Positions 16,852 through 24,585 of a stretch of 55,510 bases of DNA are shown here, piece after piece (within the stretch, counting starts at the first letter, position 1; the number at the start of each line of letters is the position of its first letter). Under the pieces are notes generated by a model, which did no database searches, had not been told where the DNA came from, and worked only from the letters and a program-made list of their open reading frames with translations. This DNA comes from Clostridia bacterium (GTDB lineage Bacteria; Bacillota; Clostridia; Oscillospirales; Acutalibacteraceae): positions 1 to 55,510 of the forward strand of contig JAFQRF010000078.1 of the NCBI GenBank assembly GCA_017410195.1. The letters run 5' to 3'. Position numbers and translations under genes: made by a program.

Positions 16852-18459
16852 TTACCACTCGTCACTTTCGTCAATAAGAACTGCGTGGGCGCATCTTATT
16901 CCGTCAACGGCTGCCGAAACAATTCCGCCTGCATAGCCCGCACCCTCACCGCAGGGATAAAGACCTCTGATATTTGCCTGATAGAGTTCATCACGAAGAA
17001 TTCTTACGGGAGCGGATGAACGTGTTTCGGGCGCGGTCAGAACACCGTCGGGAAGCGCAAAACCGTTGAGGCTTCTGTCCATTTTAACTATCGCCTGAGC
17101 CATGATATCCGTCACCTTTTCGGGCAGAACCTTGCGGATATCACCGGGAGTAACGCCCGTTGCGCAGGTCGGCTTTACATATGAAAGCTTGGTTGAGGGG
17201 GTATTGTTAAGAAAATCGCCAATGGTCTGGCAGGGAGCGCTGTAGTCACCTCCGCCGAGTTCAAAAGCGGTTTTTTCTATTTTTCTCTGAAGCTCAATGC
17301 CTGCAAGAGGATGGTCGCTTCCGAAATGCTCAGGCTCGATGCCGACAAGCAGAGCCGCATTTGAGTTTTCGCCGTCACGGGCGTATTCGCTCATACCGTT
17401 GACAACAACGTGACCTTCCTCCGATGCGGCGGCAACAACCGTACCGCCGGGACACATACAGAAAGTATATGCGCCTCTGCCGTGTTCGGGGTGGCAGGCA
17501 AGCTTATAGTTTGCCGCTCCGAGTGCGGGATGACCCGCATACGAGCCGTACTGCGCTCTGTCAATCATCTCTCTCGGATGCTCAATGCGTACGCCGACCG
17601 AAAACGGCTTCTGCATTATTTTTATTCCTTTTTTATAGAGCATTTCAACGGTATCTCTCGCCGAATGACCGATGCAAAGCAAAAGAGTATCGGTTTCGAT
17701 ATCCTCCTCACCGCCATCGGGTCTTTTGCAGCTTATACCCTGGATAACGCCGTTTGCAACGATGATATCCGTCAGCTTCCAGCCGAAACGGACCTCACCG
17801 CCGAGAGAAATAATTTCTTCTCTGAATGCTTTTACAACTGCGCCAAGTCTGTCTGTACCGATATGGGGAGTTGATGAATAGGCGATTTCTTCAGGTGCTC
17901 CGTGAGCAACCAGCTCCTCAACAACCTTTCGGCAAAGAGGGTCTTTGATTCCCGTAGTCAGCTTGCCGTCGGAAAAAGTTCCCGCACCGCCCTCGCCGAA
18001 CTGAACATTGCTTTCGGGATTGAGCTTTCGTGATGACCAGAATCCGTTGACATCCTTTGTTCTTGTGTCAACATCCGCACCTCGCTCGATAACAAGAGGT
18101 TTAAGCCCTGCCCTTGCAAGAATCAGAGCGCAAAAAAAGCCTGCAGGTCCGAAGCCTGCGATAACAGGTCGGAGAGTGCTTGTTCTTCTGATTTCGGGCA
18201 TTTCATATTTATATGCAACGCCCGTTTCAACCTTCGGATTTTTTGCGTGAGCAACCACAGCATTTTCATCCGAATCCACCTCAACGCTGACGTTATACAC
18301 AAAGAAAATATTATCTTTTTTTCTAGAATCAACAGATTTTTTTGTGATTTGCAAAGATGTAATTTTCTCCTCTTTGCATCTGAGAGCTTTTGCTGCTGCC
18401 CTTCTGAGTGCAGCTTCATCGCTGTCAAGCGGAAGCTTTATTTCATTTATTTTTATCAT
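16852..18459 (-). CDS. FAD-dependent oxidoreductase (COG2509-type)
   Basis: A 535-residue flavoprotein. An N-terminal domain of about 95 residues precedes the FAD-binding Rossmann motif IAGFGPAGFFCALILA (about 100-115). FGEGGAGTFSDGKLTTGIKDP near 155 and the C-terminal PCGEGAGYAGGIVSAAVDG are hallmarks of this uncharacterised dehydrogenase family. A redox reaction is expected; the substrate is unknown. The start has GAGGAATAAAA before ATG and lies 16 bases after the second flavoprotein's stop, so they form an operon. The two often occur together in Clostridia. Confidence 0.88.
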   Translation of the reverse strand: MIKINEIKLPLDSDEAALRRAAAKALRCKEEKITSLQITKKSVDSRKKDNIFFVYNVSVEVDSDENAVVAHAKNPKVETGVAYKYEMPEIRRTSTLRPVIAGFGPAGFFCALILARAGLKPLVIERGADVDTRTKDVNGFWSSRKLNPESNVQFGEGGAGTFSDGKLTTGIKDPLCRKVVEELVAHGAPEEIAYSSTPHIGTDRLGAVVKAFREEIISLGGEVRFGWKLTDIIVANGVIQGISCKRPDGGEEDIETDTLLLCIGHSARDTVEMLYKKGIKIMQKPFSVGVRIEHPREMIDRAQYGSYAGHPALGAANYKLACHPEHGRGAYTFCMCPGGTVVAAASEEGHVVVNGMSEYARDGENSNAALLVGIEPEHFGSDHPLAGIELQRKIEKTAFELGGGDYSAPCQTIGDFLNNTPSTKLSYVKPTCATGVTPGDIRKVLPEKVTDIMAQAIVKMDRSLNGFALPDGVLTAPETRSSAPVRILRDELYQANIRGLYPCGEGAGYAGGIVSAAVDGIRCAHAVLIDESDEW

Positions 18460-18475
18460 TTTTATTCCTCACAAA

Positions 18476-19696
18476 TCAGTCTTTGAGTTCACCCGCAAGC
18501 ATTCCCGATGACCATGCCCACTGCAGATTGAAGCCGCCGCAGCCGCCGTCAACATCGATTATTTCGCCCGCAAAATACAGTCCTCTGCATTTTTTTGATT
18601 GCATCGTTTCAAGGTCAATTTCGTCCGTTTTTATGCCGCCCGACGTCACCTGAGCGTTGGCAAAACCCTTTGTTCCCGTGATTTCAAGGGGGAAATTCTT
18701 GATTTTTTCGGCGATAAGCTTAATCTCTTTAAGGGTCAGCTCATCAATTCTTTTATTGCTTTTGTAAAGGTTTACAGCTTTACAAGTCGCAATTCCGACG
18801 GCTTTCGGAAGAAATCCCGTCAAAAAATTGTCAAGATTGCAGAAACCCTTTATTTTACAAAGGCTCTGCAAGTATTCAACAATCTCATTATATGTCATTT
18901 TCGGCATAAAATCAATGTAGGTAAAGGGATTTCGCTTTACAGAATCGATATATTTTTGTGCCGTTGCCGCAAGTTCCATTGCCGCTATGCCAGACAGTCC
19001 GTAATCGGTAAAAAGTACTTCTCCCTGCGTTTTCGCAAGAATTTTCTCGCCTTTGAGCGTGAGATTAACTTCTCTGACCCTCATGCCCTTCATCGGCTTT
19101 GTGATTTCGGGTGAACCGCAGAGCGGAACAAGAGCGGGAACAAGTTTTGTTATCTCATGTCCTAATTTTTTTGCAAGCGGATATCCGCTTCCGTCAGAGC
19201 CTTGCGACGGCGAGGATTTTCCTCCTGCGGCAAGGATTATTTTTTTGCATCCGTACTCATTGTTAACAATAAAATCCGCACCGTTTTTCTTTATGTCGGT
19301 AACTGGAGTATCACAGATAACCTCAACGCCGAGTCTTTCGAGTTCAAAACGCAGAGCATCAACAACCGATGCAGCCATGTTGCTCTCGGGATATACCCTT
19401 CCGCATGAATCCGAATAGCAAAGCAGTCCCAGACTCTCAAAAAATTCAACAATTCTGTCGGGAGTATATTTATTCTGTGCATAGTGCGTAAAGCTGTTGT
19501 TAACATAGTTGTGTTCAAGAGCATAAAGGTTTGTTATATTACATTTTCCGTTGCCCGTTGCGAGAAGCTTTTTTCCGATTCTCGGGAGTTTTTCGATAAC
19601 GGCAACTTTTATTTCGGGATAAAGGCGTTTTGCGTTAATTGCCGCAGCAATTCCCGCTGAGCAGCCGCCGACGATTATCAGGTCGTAGTTTTTCAT
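18476..19696 (-). CDS. NAD(P)/FAD-dependent oxidoreductase (HI0933/BaiN-like)
   Basis: A 406-residue flavoprotein of the HI0933 family, which includes BaiN-type reductases. The FAD motif is IIVGGCSAGIAAAINAKRLYP at residues 7-27 in pattern. Family-typical GNGKCNITN lies near 49, AGGKSSPSQGSDGSGY near 158, and QVTSGGI and YFAGEIIDVDGGCGGFNLQWAWSSG at the C-terminus. A bile-acid role was proposed for some relatives, but most members are uncharacterised housekeeping proteins, so no substrate is claimed. AGGAAG precedes the ATG. First gene of a two-gene operon with the COG2509 flavoprotein. Confidence 0.9.
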   Translation of the reverse strand: MKNYDLIIVGGCSAGIAAAINAKRLYPEIKVAVIEKLPRIGKKLLATGNGKCNITNLYALEHNYVNNSFTHYAQNKYTPDRIVEFFESLGLLCYSDSCGRVYPESNMAASVVDALRFELERLGVEVICDTPVTDIKKNGADFIVNNEYGCKKIILAAGGKSSPSQGSDGSGYPLAKKLGHEITKLVPALVPLCGSPEITKPMKGMRVREVNLTLKGEKILAKTQGEVLFTDYGLSGIAAMELAATAQKYIDSVKRNPFTYIDFMPKMTYNEIVEYLQSLCKIKGFCNLDNFLTGFLPKAVGIATCKAVNLYKSNKRIDELTLKEIKLIAEKIKNFPLEITGTKGFANAQVTSGGIKTDEIDLETMQSKKCRGLYFAGEIIDVDGGCGGFNLQWAWSSGMLAGELKD

Positions 19697-19795
19697 TCCG
19701 ATACTTCCTAAAAATTTTATAATATTATATTTTAACCCTTACTGCTCAGAATGTCAAACAGTTCTTTAACAGTCTTTGAATTCCTTTTGTTTTCA

Positions 19796-19824
19796 TTGAC
19801 TTTTATCATTGGTAATGCTATTAT
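19796..19824 (+). promoter_or_regulatory. Sigma-A promoter of the FHA-to-mutS2 gene set
   Basis: TTGACT (19796-19801), 17-bp spacer and TATTAT (19819-19824) lie 35 bp before the FHA start codon. It is the only clear promoter before this run of six same-strand genes. Confidence 0.55.
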
Positions 19825-19858
19825 AAATTATATATAACATTTTATAATGGAGAATTTT

Positions 19859-20257
19859 ATGCAGGAACTTGTATTTGAAGCGGCGCACTATATGCTGCCC
19901 GTACTTGCTGTTGCGGTTTTGATTCTGTGCTTCTCTGCTCTTTTTAAGCGCAGACCCGCTTCTCTCGGCAGAGCAAGACTGATTAACACCGTCAACGCCG
20001 ATGTTTTTCCGCTCATCAGCCGAGAAACATCAATCGGACGACACAAAAACTGCGATATAATATTGAATTATCCGACCGTATCGAGAATTCATGCGGTTAT
20101 AATCTGCGCCAAGGACGGTTGGTATATAACGGGTATCCGCTCCGATACTCCGGTTATTGTCAACGGAAATCCCGTAGAGAAAAAATCACTTCTCAAAACG
20201 GGCGATAAAATTACTCTCGGCAGCATCAATCTTATTTTTGAAAACAAGCAGGGTTAA
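19859..20257 (+). CDS. Membrane-anchored FHA-domain protein
   Basis: A 132-residue protein with one membrane segment (about residues 9-29) and a C-terminal forkhead-associated domain (about 40-130). FHA residues are visible: SIGRHKNCDI and SRIHAVI, the phosphothreonine-binding core. It probably recruits a threonine-phosphorylated partner to the membrane, such as a substrate of a PASTA-type kinase; no kinase is in the window. The second of two in-frame ATGs is chosen because GGAG lies 8 bases before it and none precedes the first at 19847. It is 4 bases from the M16 peptidase gene. Confidence 0.85.
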   Translation: MQELVFEAAHYMLPVLAVAVLILCFSALFKRRPASLGRARLINTVNADVFPLISRETSIGRHKNCDIILNYPTVSRIHAVIICAKDGWYITGIRSDTPVIVNGNPVEKKSLLKTGDKITLGSINLIFENKQG

Positions 20258-20261
20258 CATA

Positions 20262-21524
20262 ATGACAGAAAATGCAAAAATCATAACTCTCGGCAACGGG
20301 CTGAGAATAATACTGCAAAAGGTCGGGGGTGCAAAAACCTGTTCTCTCGGCGCATGGGTTGCAAGCGGTTCAGGCTATGAAACTCCCGAAACCGCAGGCT
20401 ATTCCCATTTTATTGAACACATTCTTTTCAGAGGCACAAAACACCGTTCCGCACTCGACATTGCTGTTGAAATGGACGAAATAGGCGGCGTTCTCAACGC
20501 ATATACGGCAAAGGAAATGACCTGTTTTTATGCACACACGCTTTCCGAGCATGCTCCGAAGGCTCTCGACATCATCTGCGACATGCTGATGAATCCGAAG
20601 CTTGACGAAAATGACATTGAGCTTGAAAAAGGTGTTATCAAGGAAGAAATCGCTCTTTACAATGACAGCCCCGAGGATTTGTGTGCAGACACTTTTTACA
20701 GAAATGTTTGGGAAAAAAGCATGCTCGGTGCCAATATTCTCGGCACGGAAGAAACTGTTGATTCGGTCACAAAAGATGCTCTTGAGCTACACATGAAGAA
20801 ATTTTATGTTCCCGAAAGAACGGTTATCAGCATCGGCGGTAATTTTGATGAAGAAACTGCACTTTCAATATGCGAAAAATACTTTTCGGGTATGAAAAAC
20901 ACGGATTTTCCGTTAAATCCCGATAAGGCAGAATATTTTTCGGGAATAACAACGGTAAAAAGAAACTTTATGCAAAACCAGCTTATTATCGGATTCCCGG
21001 GCATCCCGCTTGGCGACAATCGCAGAGAAAGCTCCCTTCTTATTTCAACAATTCTCGGTGCTGCTTCGTCATCAAGGTTGTTTCAGCATCTGAGAGAAAA
21101 GCTCGGTCTTGTTTATTCTGTTGACAGCTTTTCCGTTTCGTACCTTAAATCGGGCATATTTGCCGTTAATATGGGTCTTAACGAAAAATCAGAAAAGCAG
21201 GCAATACGTGAAACGCTGAATATCATTTCGGAATTCAGCAAAACCGTCACCGAAAAAGAGCTTGCAAGAGCAAAGGAGCAGGCGGTTGCGGGGCTTGTTA
21301 TGGACCTTGAAAGCATCTCCGCACGCACTTCGAGAAACGGCAGAAATCTTTTGCTTTACGGAAAGGTAATTACCGAAGATGAGGTTATCAAAAACATCCG
21401 CTCCGTAACACTCGATGATATCCGGATAACCGCAGAGGAAATCTTTGATTTTTCAAAAATCTCCCTCTGCGTTGCAGGAAAAACAAAACCCAAAAAGGCT
21501 TACAAAGAAATTTTAGATATATAA
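20262..21524 (+). CDS. M16 family zinc peptidase
   Basis: A 420-residue pitrilysin/insulinase-family peptidase like bacterial YmxG/MlpA. The inverted zinc motif HFIEH is at residues 49-53, and the downstream glutamate comes in the conserved GVIKEEIALYNDSPED near 126. The second, non-catalytic half is present, giving the usual two-domain length. It is cytoplasmic with no signal peptide. Start ATG at 20262 follows the FHA stop closely with only a weak AGGG site, so translation may depend on the upstream gene. The downstream proB starts 14 bases after its stop. Confidence 0.9.
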   Translation: MTENAKIITLGNGLRIILQKVGGAKTCSLGAWVASGSGYETPETAGYSHFIEHILFRGTKHRSALDIAVEMDEIGGVLNAYTAKEMTCFYAHTLSEHAPKALDIICDMLMNPKLDENDIELEKGVIKEEIALYNDSPEDLCADTFYRNVWEKSMLGANILGTEETVDSVTKDALELHMKKFYVPERTVISIGGNFDEETALSICEKYFSGMKNTDFPLNPDKAEYFSGITTVKRNFMQNQLIIGFPGIPLGDNRRESSLLISTILGAASSSRLFQHLREKLGLVYSVDSFSVSYLKSGIFAVNMGLNEKSEKQAIRETLNIISEFSKTVTEKELARAKEQAVAGLVMDLESISARTSRNGRNLLLYGKVITEDEVIKNIRSVTLDDIRITAEEIFDFSKISLCVAGKTKPKKAYKEILDI

Positions 21525-21538
21525 AGGAAGTTCCAAAA

Positions 21539-22333
21539 ATGATCAGCAAAAAAGAAATCAAACGTATTGTTGTAAAGGTCGGAACATCAACCCTGACCTA
21601 TGACACGGGAAAAATAAATATCCGCAGACTCTCAAAGCTTGCTCAGGTGCTCAGCGACCTTAAAAATGCCGGCATTGAGGTTGCACTTGTTACTTCGGGT
21701 GCAATCGGTGTCGGAGTCGGAAAGCTCGGTCTTAAGGAAAGACCCAAGGACACTCCGGGCAGACAGGCTGCAGCAACCGTCGGTCAATGCGAGCTGATGT
21801 TCCTCTATGATAAATTTTTCGGCGAATTCGGAAATATCACGGGTCAGCTTCTCGTGACAAAGGGCGACTTTGAAAACGAAGAGCGCCACGGCAATCTCCA
21901 CAACGCATTCATGAAGCTTTTCGAATACGGTGCAATTCCCATCGTCAACGAAAACGACAGCGTTGCTGTTGAAGAAATCGTTTTCGGCGATAACGACAGT
22001 CTTTCCGCCCACGTTGCAAAAATCGTTGATGCGGATACTCTCATTATCCTCACCGACATTGACGGTCTTTTCAGCGCAAATCCCAGAGAGGATGAAAATG
22101 CCGTGCTTATCCATTGCATTGATGATATTACTGATGATATCCTTGCTCTTGCCGGCGGTACGGGTACCAGCAGAGGCACGGGCGGAATGATAACCAAGCT
22201 TCACGCCGCTCAGATTGCAACCGAAGCGGGAATCGATACCGTTGTTATGAACGGCAGCGACCCCGAAGATTTGTATAAGCTTATCGACGGCAGACAGATA
22301 GGTACTCTATTTAAGGCACACGGAGGAAAATAA
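21539..22333 (+). CDS. proB: Glutamate 5-kinase
   Basis: A 264-residue amino acid kinase that phosphorylates glutamate in the first step of proline synthesis. VVKVGTSTLT at the N-terminus, NENDSV and FGDNDSLSAHVA in the middle, and LTDIDGLFSANP are family motifs. It ends after the kinase domain, lacking the about 100-residue PUA domain found in E. coli and B. subtilis ProB, as in some other bacteria. AAAGGAAG precedes the ATG. It is followed by proA with one base between, so they are co-translated. No leader regulation is visible. Confidence 0.96.
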   Translation: MISKKEIKRIVVKVGTSTLTYDTGKINIRRLSKLAQVLSDLKNAGIEVALVTSGAIGVGVGKLGLKERPKDTPGRQAAATVGQCELMFLYDKFFGEFGNITGQLLVTKGDFENEERHGNLHNAFMKLFEYGAIPIVNENDSVAVEEIVFGDNDSLSAHVAKIVDADTLIILTDIDGLFSANPREDENAVLIHCIDDITDDILALAGGTGTSRGTGGMITKLHAAQIATEAGIDTVVMNGSDPEDLYKLIDGRQIGTLFKAHGGK

Positions 22334-22334
22334 A

Positions 22335-23579
22335 ATGAGTGACATGATTAATATAGGCGCACGCTCAAAGCAAGCGCAAAGACTTCTTTCAAAGGCGGGC
22401 GGTGCCGTTATAGACAAGGCGCTGAACGCAATTGCCGCAGCTCTCGAAAAAAATGCAAATTACATTCTTGAAGAAAATTCAAAGGATATCCGCGCGGCAT
22501 CGGAAAACAACATGGCGCAGGCGATGATTGACAGACTCACCCTCACGCATGACCGAATTTCAGGTATGGCTCAGGGTATGCGTCAGGTTGCATCAAGCGA
22601 AAACCCCGTCGGCAAGGTTCTCTGGGGAGAAACAAGACCCAACGGACTTAAAATAGAAAAGGTTGCAGTACCCATCGGCGTTATTGCCGTTATTTTTGAG
22701 GCACGGCCCAACGTCACCGCAGATGCCGCCGCAATCTGCCTCAAAGCAGGAAATTCCGTAATTCTCAAAGGCGGCAAGGAAGCAATCAATTCCAACAAAG
22801 CTGTTGCGGCCGTTATGAGAAACGCTCTTGCTGATTCGGGTCTGCCTGAGGACTGCATTATTCTTATCGATAACATTTCACGTCAGGCAACAACAGAGCT
22901 TATGAAGCTCAACGGCTATGTTGACCTTCTTATTCCCAGAGGCGGCGCAGGTCTTATCCGCTCGGTTGTTGAAAACGCAACCGTACCCGTTATCGAAACG
23001 GGTGTCGGCAACTGCCATATTTATGTTGACAGCGATGCGGATATTGAAATGGCAGCAAGCATTGTTGCAAACGCAAAAGCATCAAGAGTTTCCGTATGCA
23101 ACGCTTGCGAAAGCCTTCTTATTCACAAGGATATTGCCGAGGATGCACTTCTTGTTATCGGCGATGCACTCAAAGCGAAGAACGTTGAAATCAGGGGTGA
23201 CGAAGCTGTCTGCGAAGTTCTTCCCTATGCCGTGCCTGCAACCGATGAGGACTGGGACACCGAATATCTTGACTATATCATCAGCGTTAAGACCGTTTCC
23301 GATATTGACGAAGCAATTGCACACATCGCAAAATACGGAACGGGTCACAGCGAGGCGATAATCACTGACAGTTACGCCGCTGCAGAAAAATTTAAGGCAG
23401 AGGTTGATGCGGCTGCCGTTTATGTCAACGCTTCAACACGCTTCACCGACGGCGGAGAATTCGGCTTCGGTGCGGAAATCGGAATTTCCACCCAGAAGCT
23501 TCACGCAAGAGGACCTCTCGGCATTGCTCATATGGTAAGCTCAAAATACGTTATCAGCGGCAACGGTCAGATCCGCTAA
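22335..23579 (+). CDS. proA: Gamma-glutamyl phosphate reductase
   Basis: A 414-residue NADPH-dependent reductase converting glutamyl phosphate to glutamate semialdehyde, the second step of proline synthesis. The catalytic cysteine lies in SVCNACESLLIH around residue 255; earlier hallmarks are IFEARPNVTADAAAICLKAGN and LIPRGG, and the end has the family block ASTRFTDGGEFGFGAEIGISTQKLHARGP. Length is standard. GGAGGAAAATAAA precedes ATG. Adjacent to proB; proC is not in the window. Confidence 0.97.
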   Translation: MSDMINIGARSKQAQRLLSKAGGAVIDKALNAIAAALEKNANYILEENSKDIRAASENNMAQAMIDRLTLTHDRISGMAQGMRQVASSENPVGKVLWGETRPNGLKIEKVAVPIGVIAVIFEARPNVTADAAAICLKAGNSVILKGGKEAINSNKAVAAVMRNALADSGLPEDCIILIDNISRQATTELMKLNGYVDLLIPRGGAGLIRSVVENATVPVIETGVGNCHIYVDSDADIEMAASIVANAKASRVSVCNACESLLIHKDIAEDALLVIGDALKAKNVEIRGDEAVCEVLPYAVPATDEDWDTEYLDYIISVKTVSDIDEAIAHIAKYGTGHSEAIITDSYAAAEKFKAEVDAAAVYVNASTRFTDGGEFGFGAEIGISTQKLHARGPLGIAHMVSSKYVISGNGQIR

Positions 23580-23593
23580 CGGAGGTTAAAATA

Positions 23594-24556
23594 ATGGCAG
23601 CAAAAAAGAGAAAAAAGAATAAGCTTGCATTCCCTCTCGGCGTTCTTACTGTTATTCTTGCAATTATCGGACTTGTTACGGTTGTGGGATTTTCCGTTGA
23701 TACGGTCAAAAATCTGACGGATAAAACCGCCCAGAAAAAAGAATACGAGGAAATGCTCAAGCCCGTTGTGCTTTTCGACCCCGACCCGTTTGATGACCTC
23801 ACTCAGGCTGACGTTTCTCAGCTTCTCAACAGCGCAGTCTGGGCGCTTCTCATGAGCGATGAAGGCGCAGATAAATACCCCTACTCCGAGGGTGAGAATT
23901 TCGGCATTGTTGTTCCGCAGGCAGATATTGAAAAATATTTTGTCAGCCTTTTCGGAACGGAAATTGATATTGCATCTATGCACTCGTCAATCGACATGAG
24001 CGGTTATGACATAACATACGATGCGGCACTCAAGAGCTATATTCTTCCAATTACAGGCGTTGAATCAGCTTATACTCCGAAGGTTTACGACATTGAAAAA
24101 CAGGGCAGCTCGCTCATTCTCAGTGTCGGATATATTGGCAACAGCTCATGGGTTCAGGTTGCAGACGGCGAATACACCGCCCCCGAACCCGATAAATATA
24201 TGAAAATCACTCTCCGTGAACGAAGCGGAGGAATGATGTATGTTTCTTCCATTCAGTCAACCGACGGTCAGGAGGTTATCGGAACAACTCAGCGCAGAGA
24301 AGAACCCGTTGAAACCGAACCGGTTGAAACTCTTCCTGCAATCGCCGAAACCCAATCTGTTCCCGCCACGGACGAAAACGGTGAAATTATAACAACCGAA
24401 GCGCTCACCGACGAAAACGGAGAACCGATAACGGAAGAACCGCTTACGGATGAGAACGGCGAAGTTATAACAACCGAGCCTCTCACCGATGAGAACGGTG
24501 AATTTGTTACCGAAGAAATAACGGAAGAAGCAATCGAAGAAGAAAACGAAGAATAA
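23594..24556 (+). CDS. Membrane-anchored protein with acidic TDENGE repeats
   Basis: I do not recognise the family. A basic start (AAKKRKKNK) is followed by one membrane segment at about residues 11-31. An extracellular globular region of about 200 residues comes next. The last 90 residues are highly acidic and hold four copies of a 12-13 residue repeat of the form LTDENGEPITEEP. The tail would be disordered and could bind cations or wall polymers; this is inference. GGAGG precedes the ATG, 14 bases after proA, and mutS2 follows 29 bases later. Confidence 0.75.
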   Translation: MAAKKRKKNKLAFPLGVLTVILAIIGLVTVVGFSVDTVKNLTDKTAQKKEYEEMLKPVVLFDPDPFDDLTQADVSQLLNSAVWALLMSDEGADKYPYSEGENFGIVVPQADIEKYFVSLFGTEIDIASMHSSIDMSGYDITYDAALKSYILPITGVESAYTPKVYDIEKQGSSLILSVGYIGNSSWVQVADGEYTAPEPDKYMKITLRERSGGMMYVSSIQSTDGQEVIGTTQRREEPVETEPVETLPAIAETQSVPATDENGEIITTEALTDENGEPITEEPLTDENGEVITTEPLTDENGEFVTEEITEEAIEEENEE

Positions 24557-24585
24557 CAACTGTTTTTTCAATCAGGAGATATCAA

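Noticed and set aside
21525-21538. Proline-responsive leader before proB
   Set aside because: Only 14 bases separate it from the M16 gene; there is no space for a leader.
21632-22204. A 190-codon minus-strand frame inside proB
   Set aside because: Shadow of a well-supported kinase gene.
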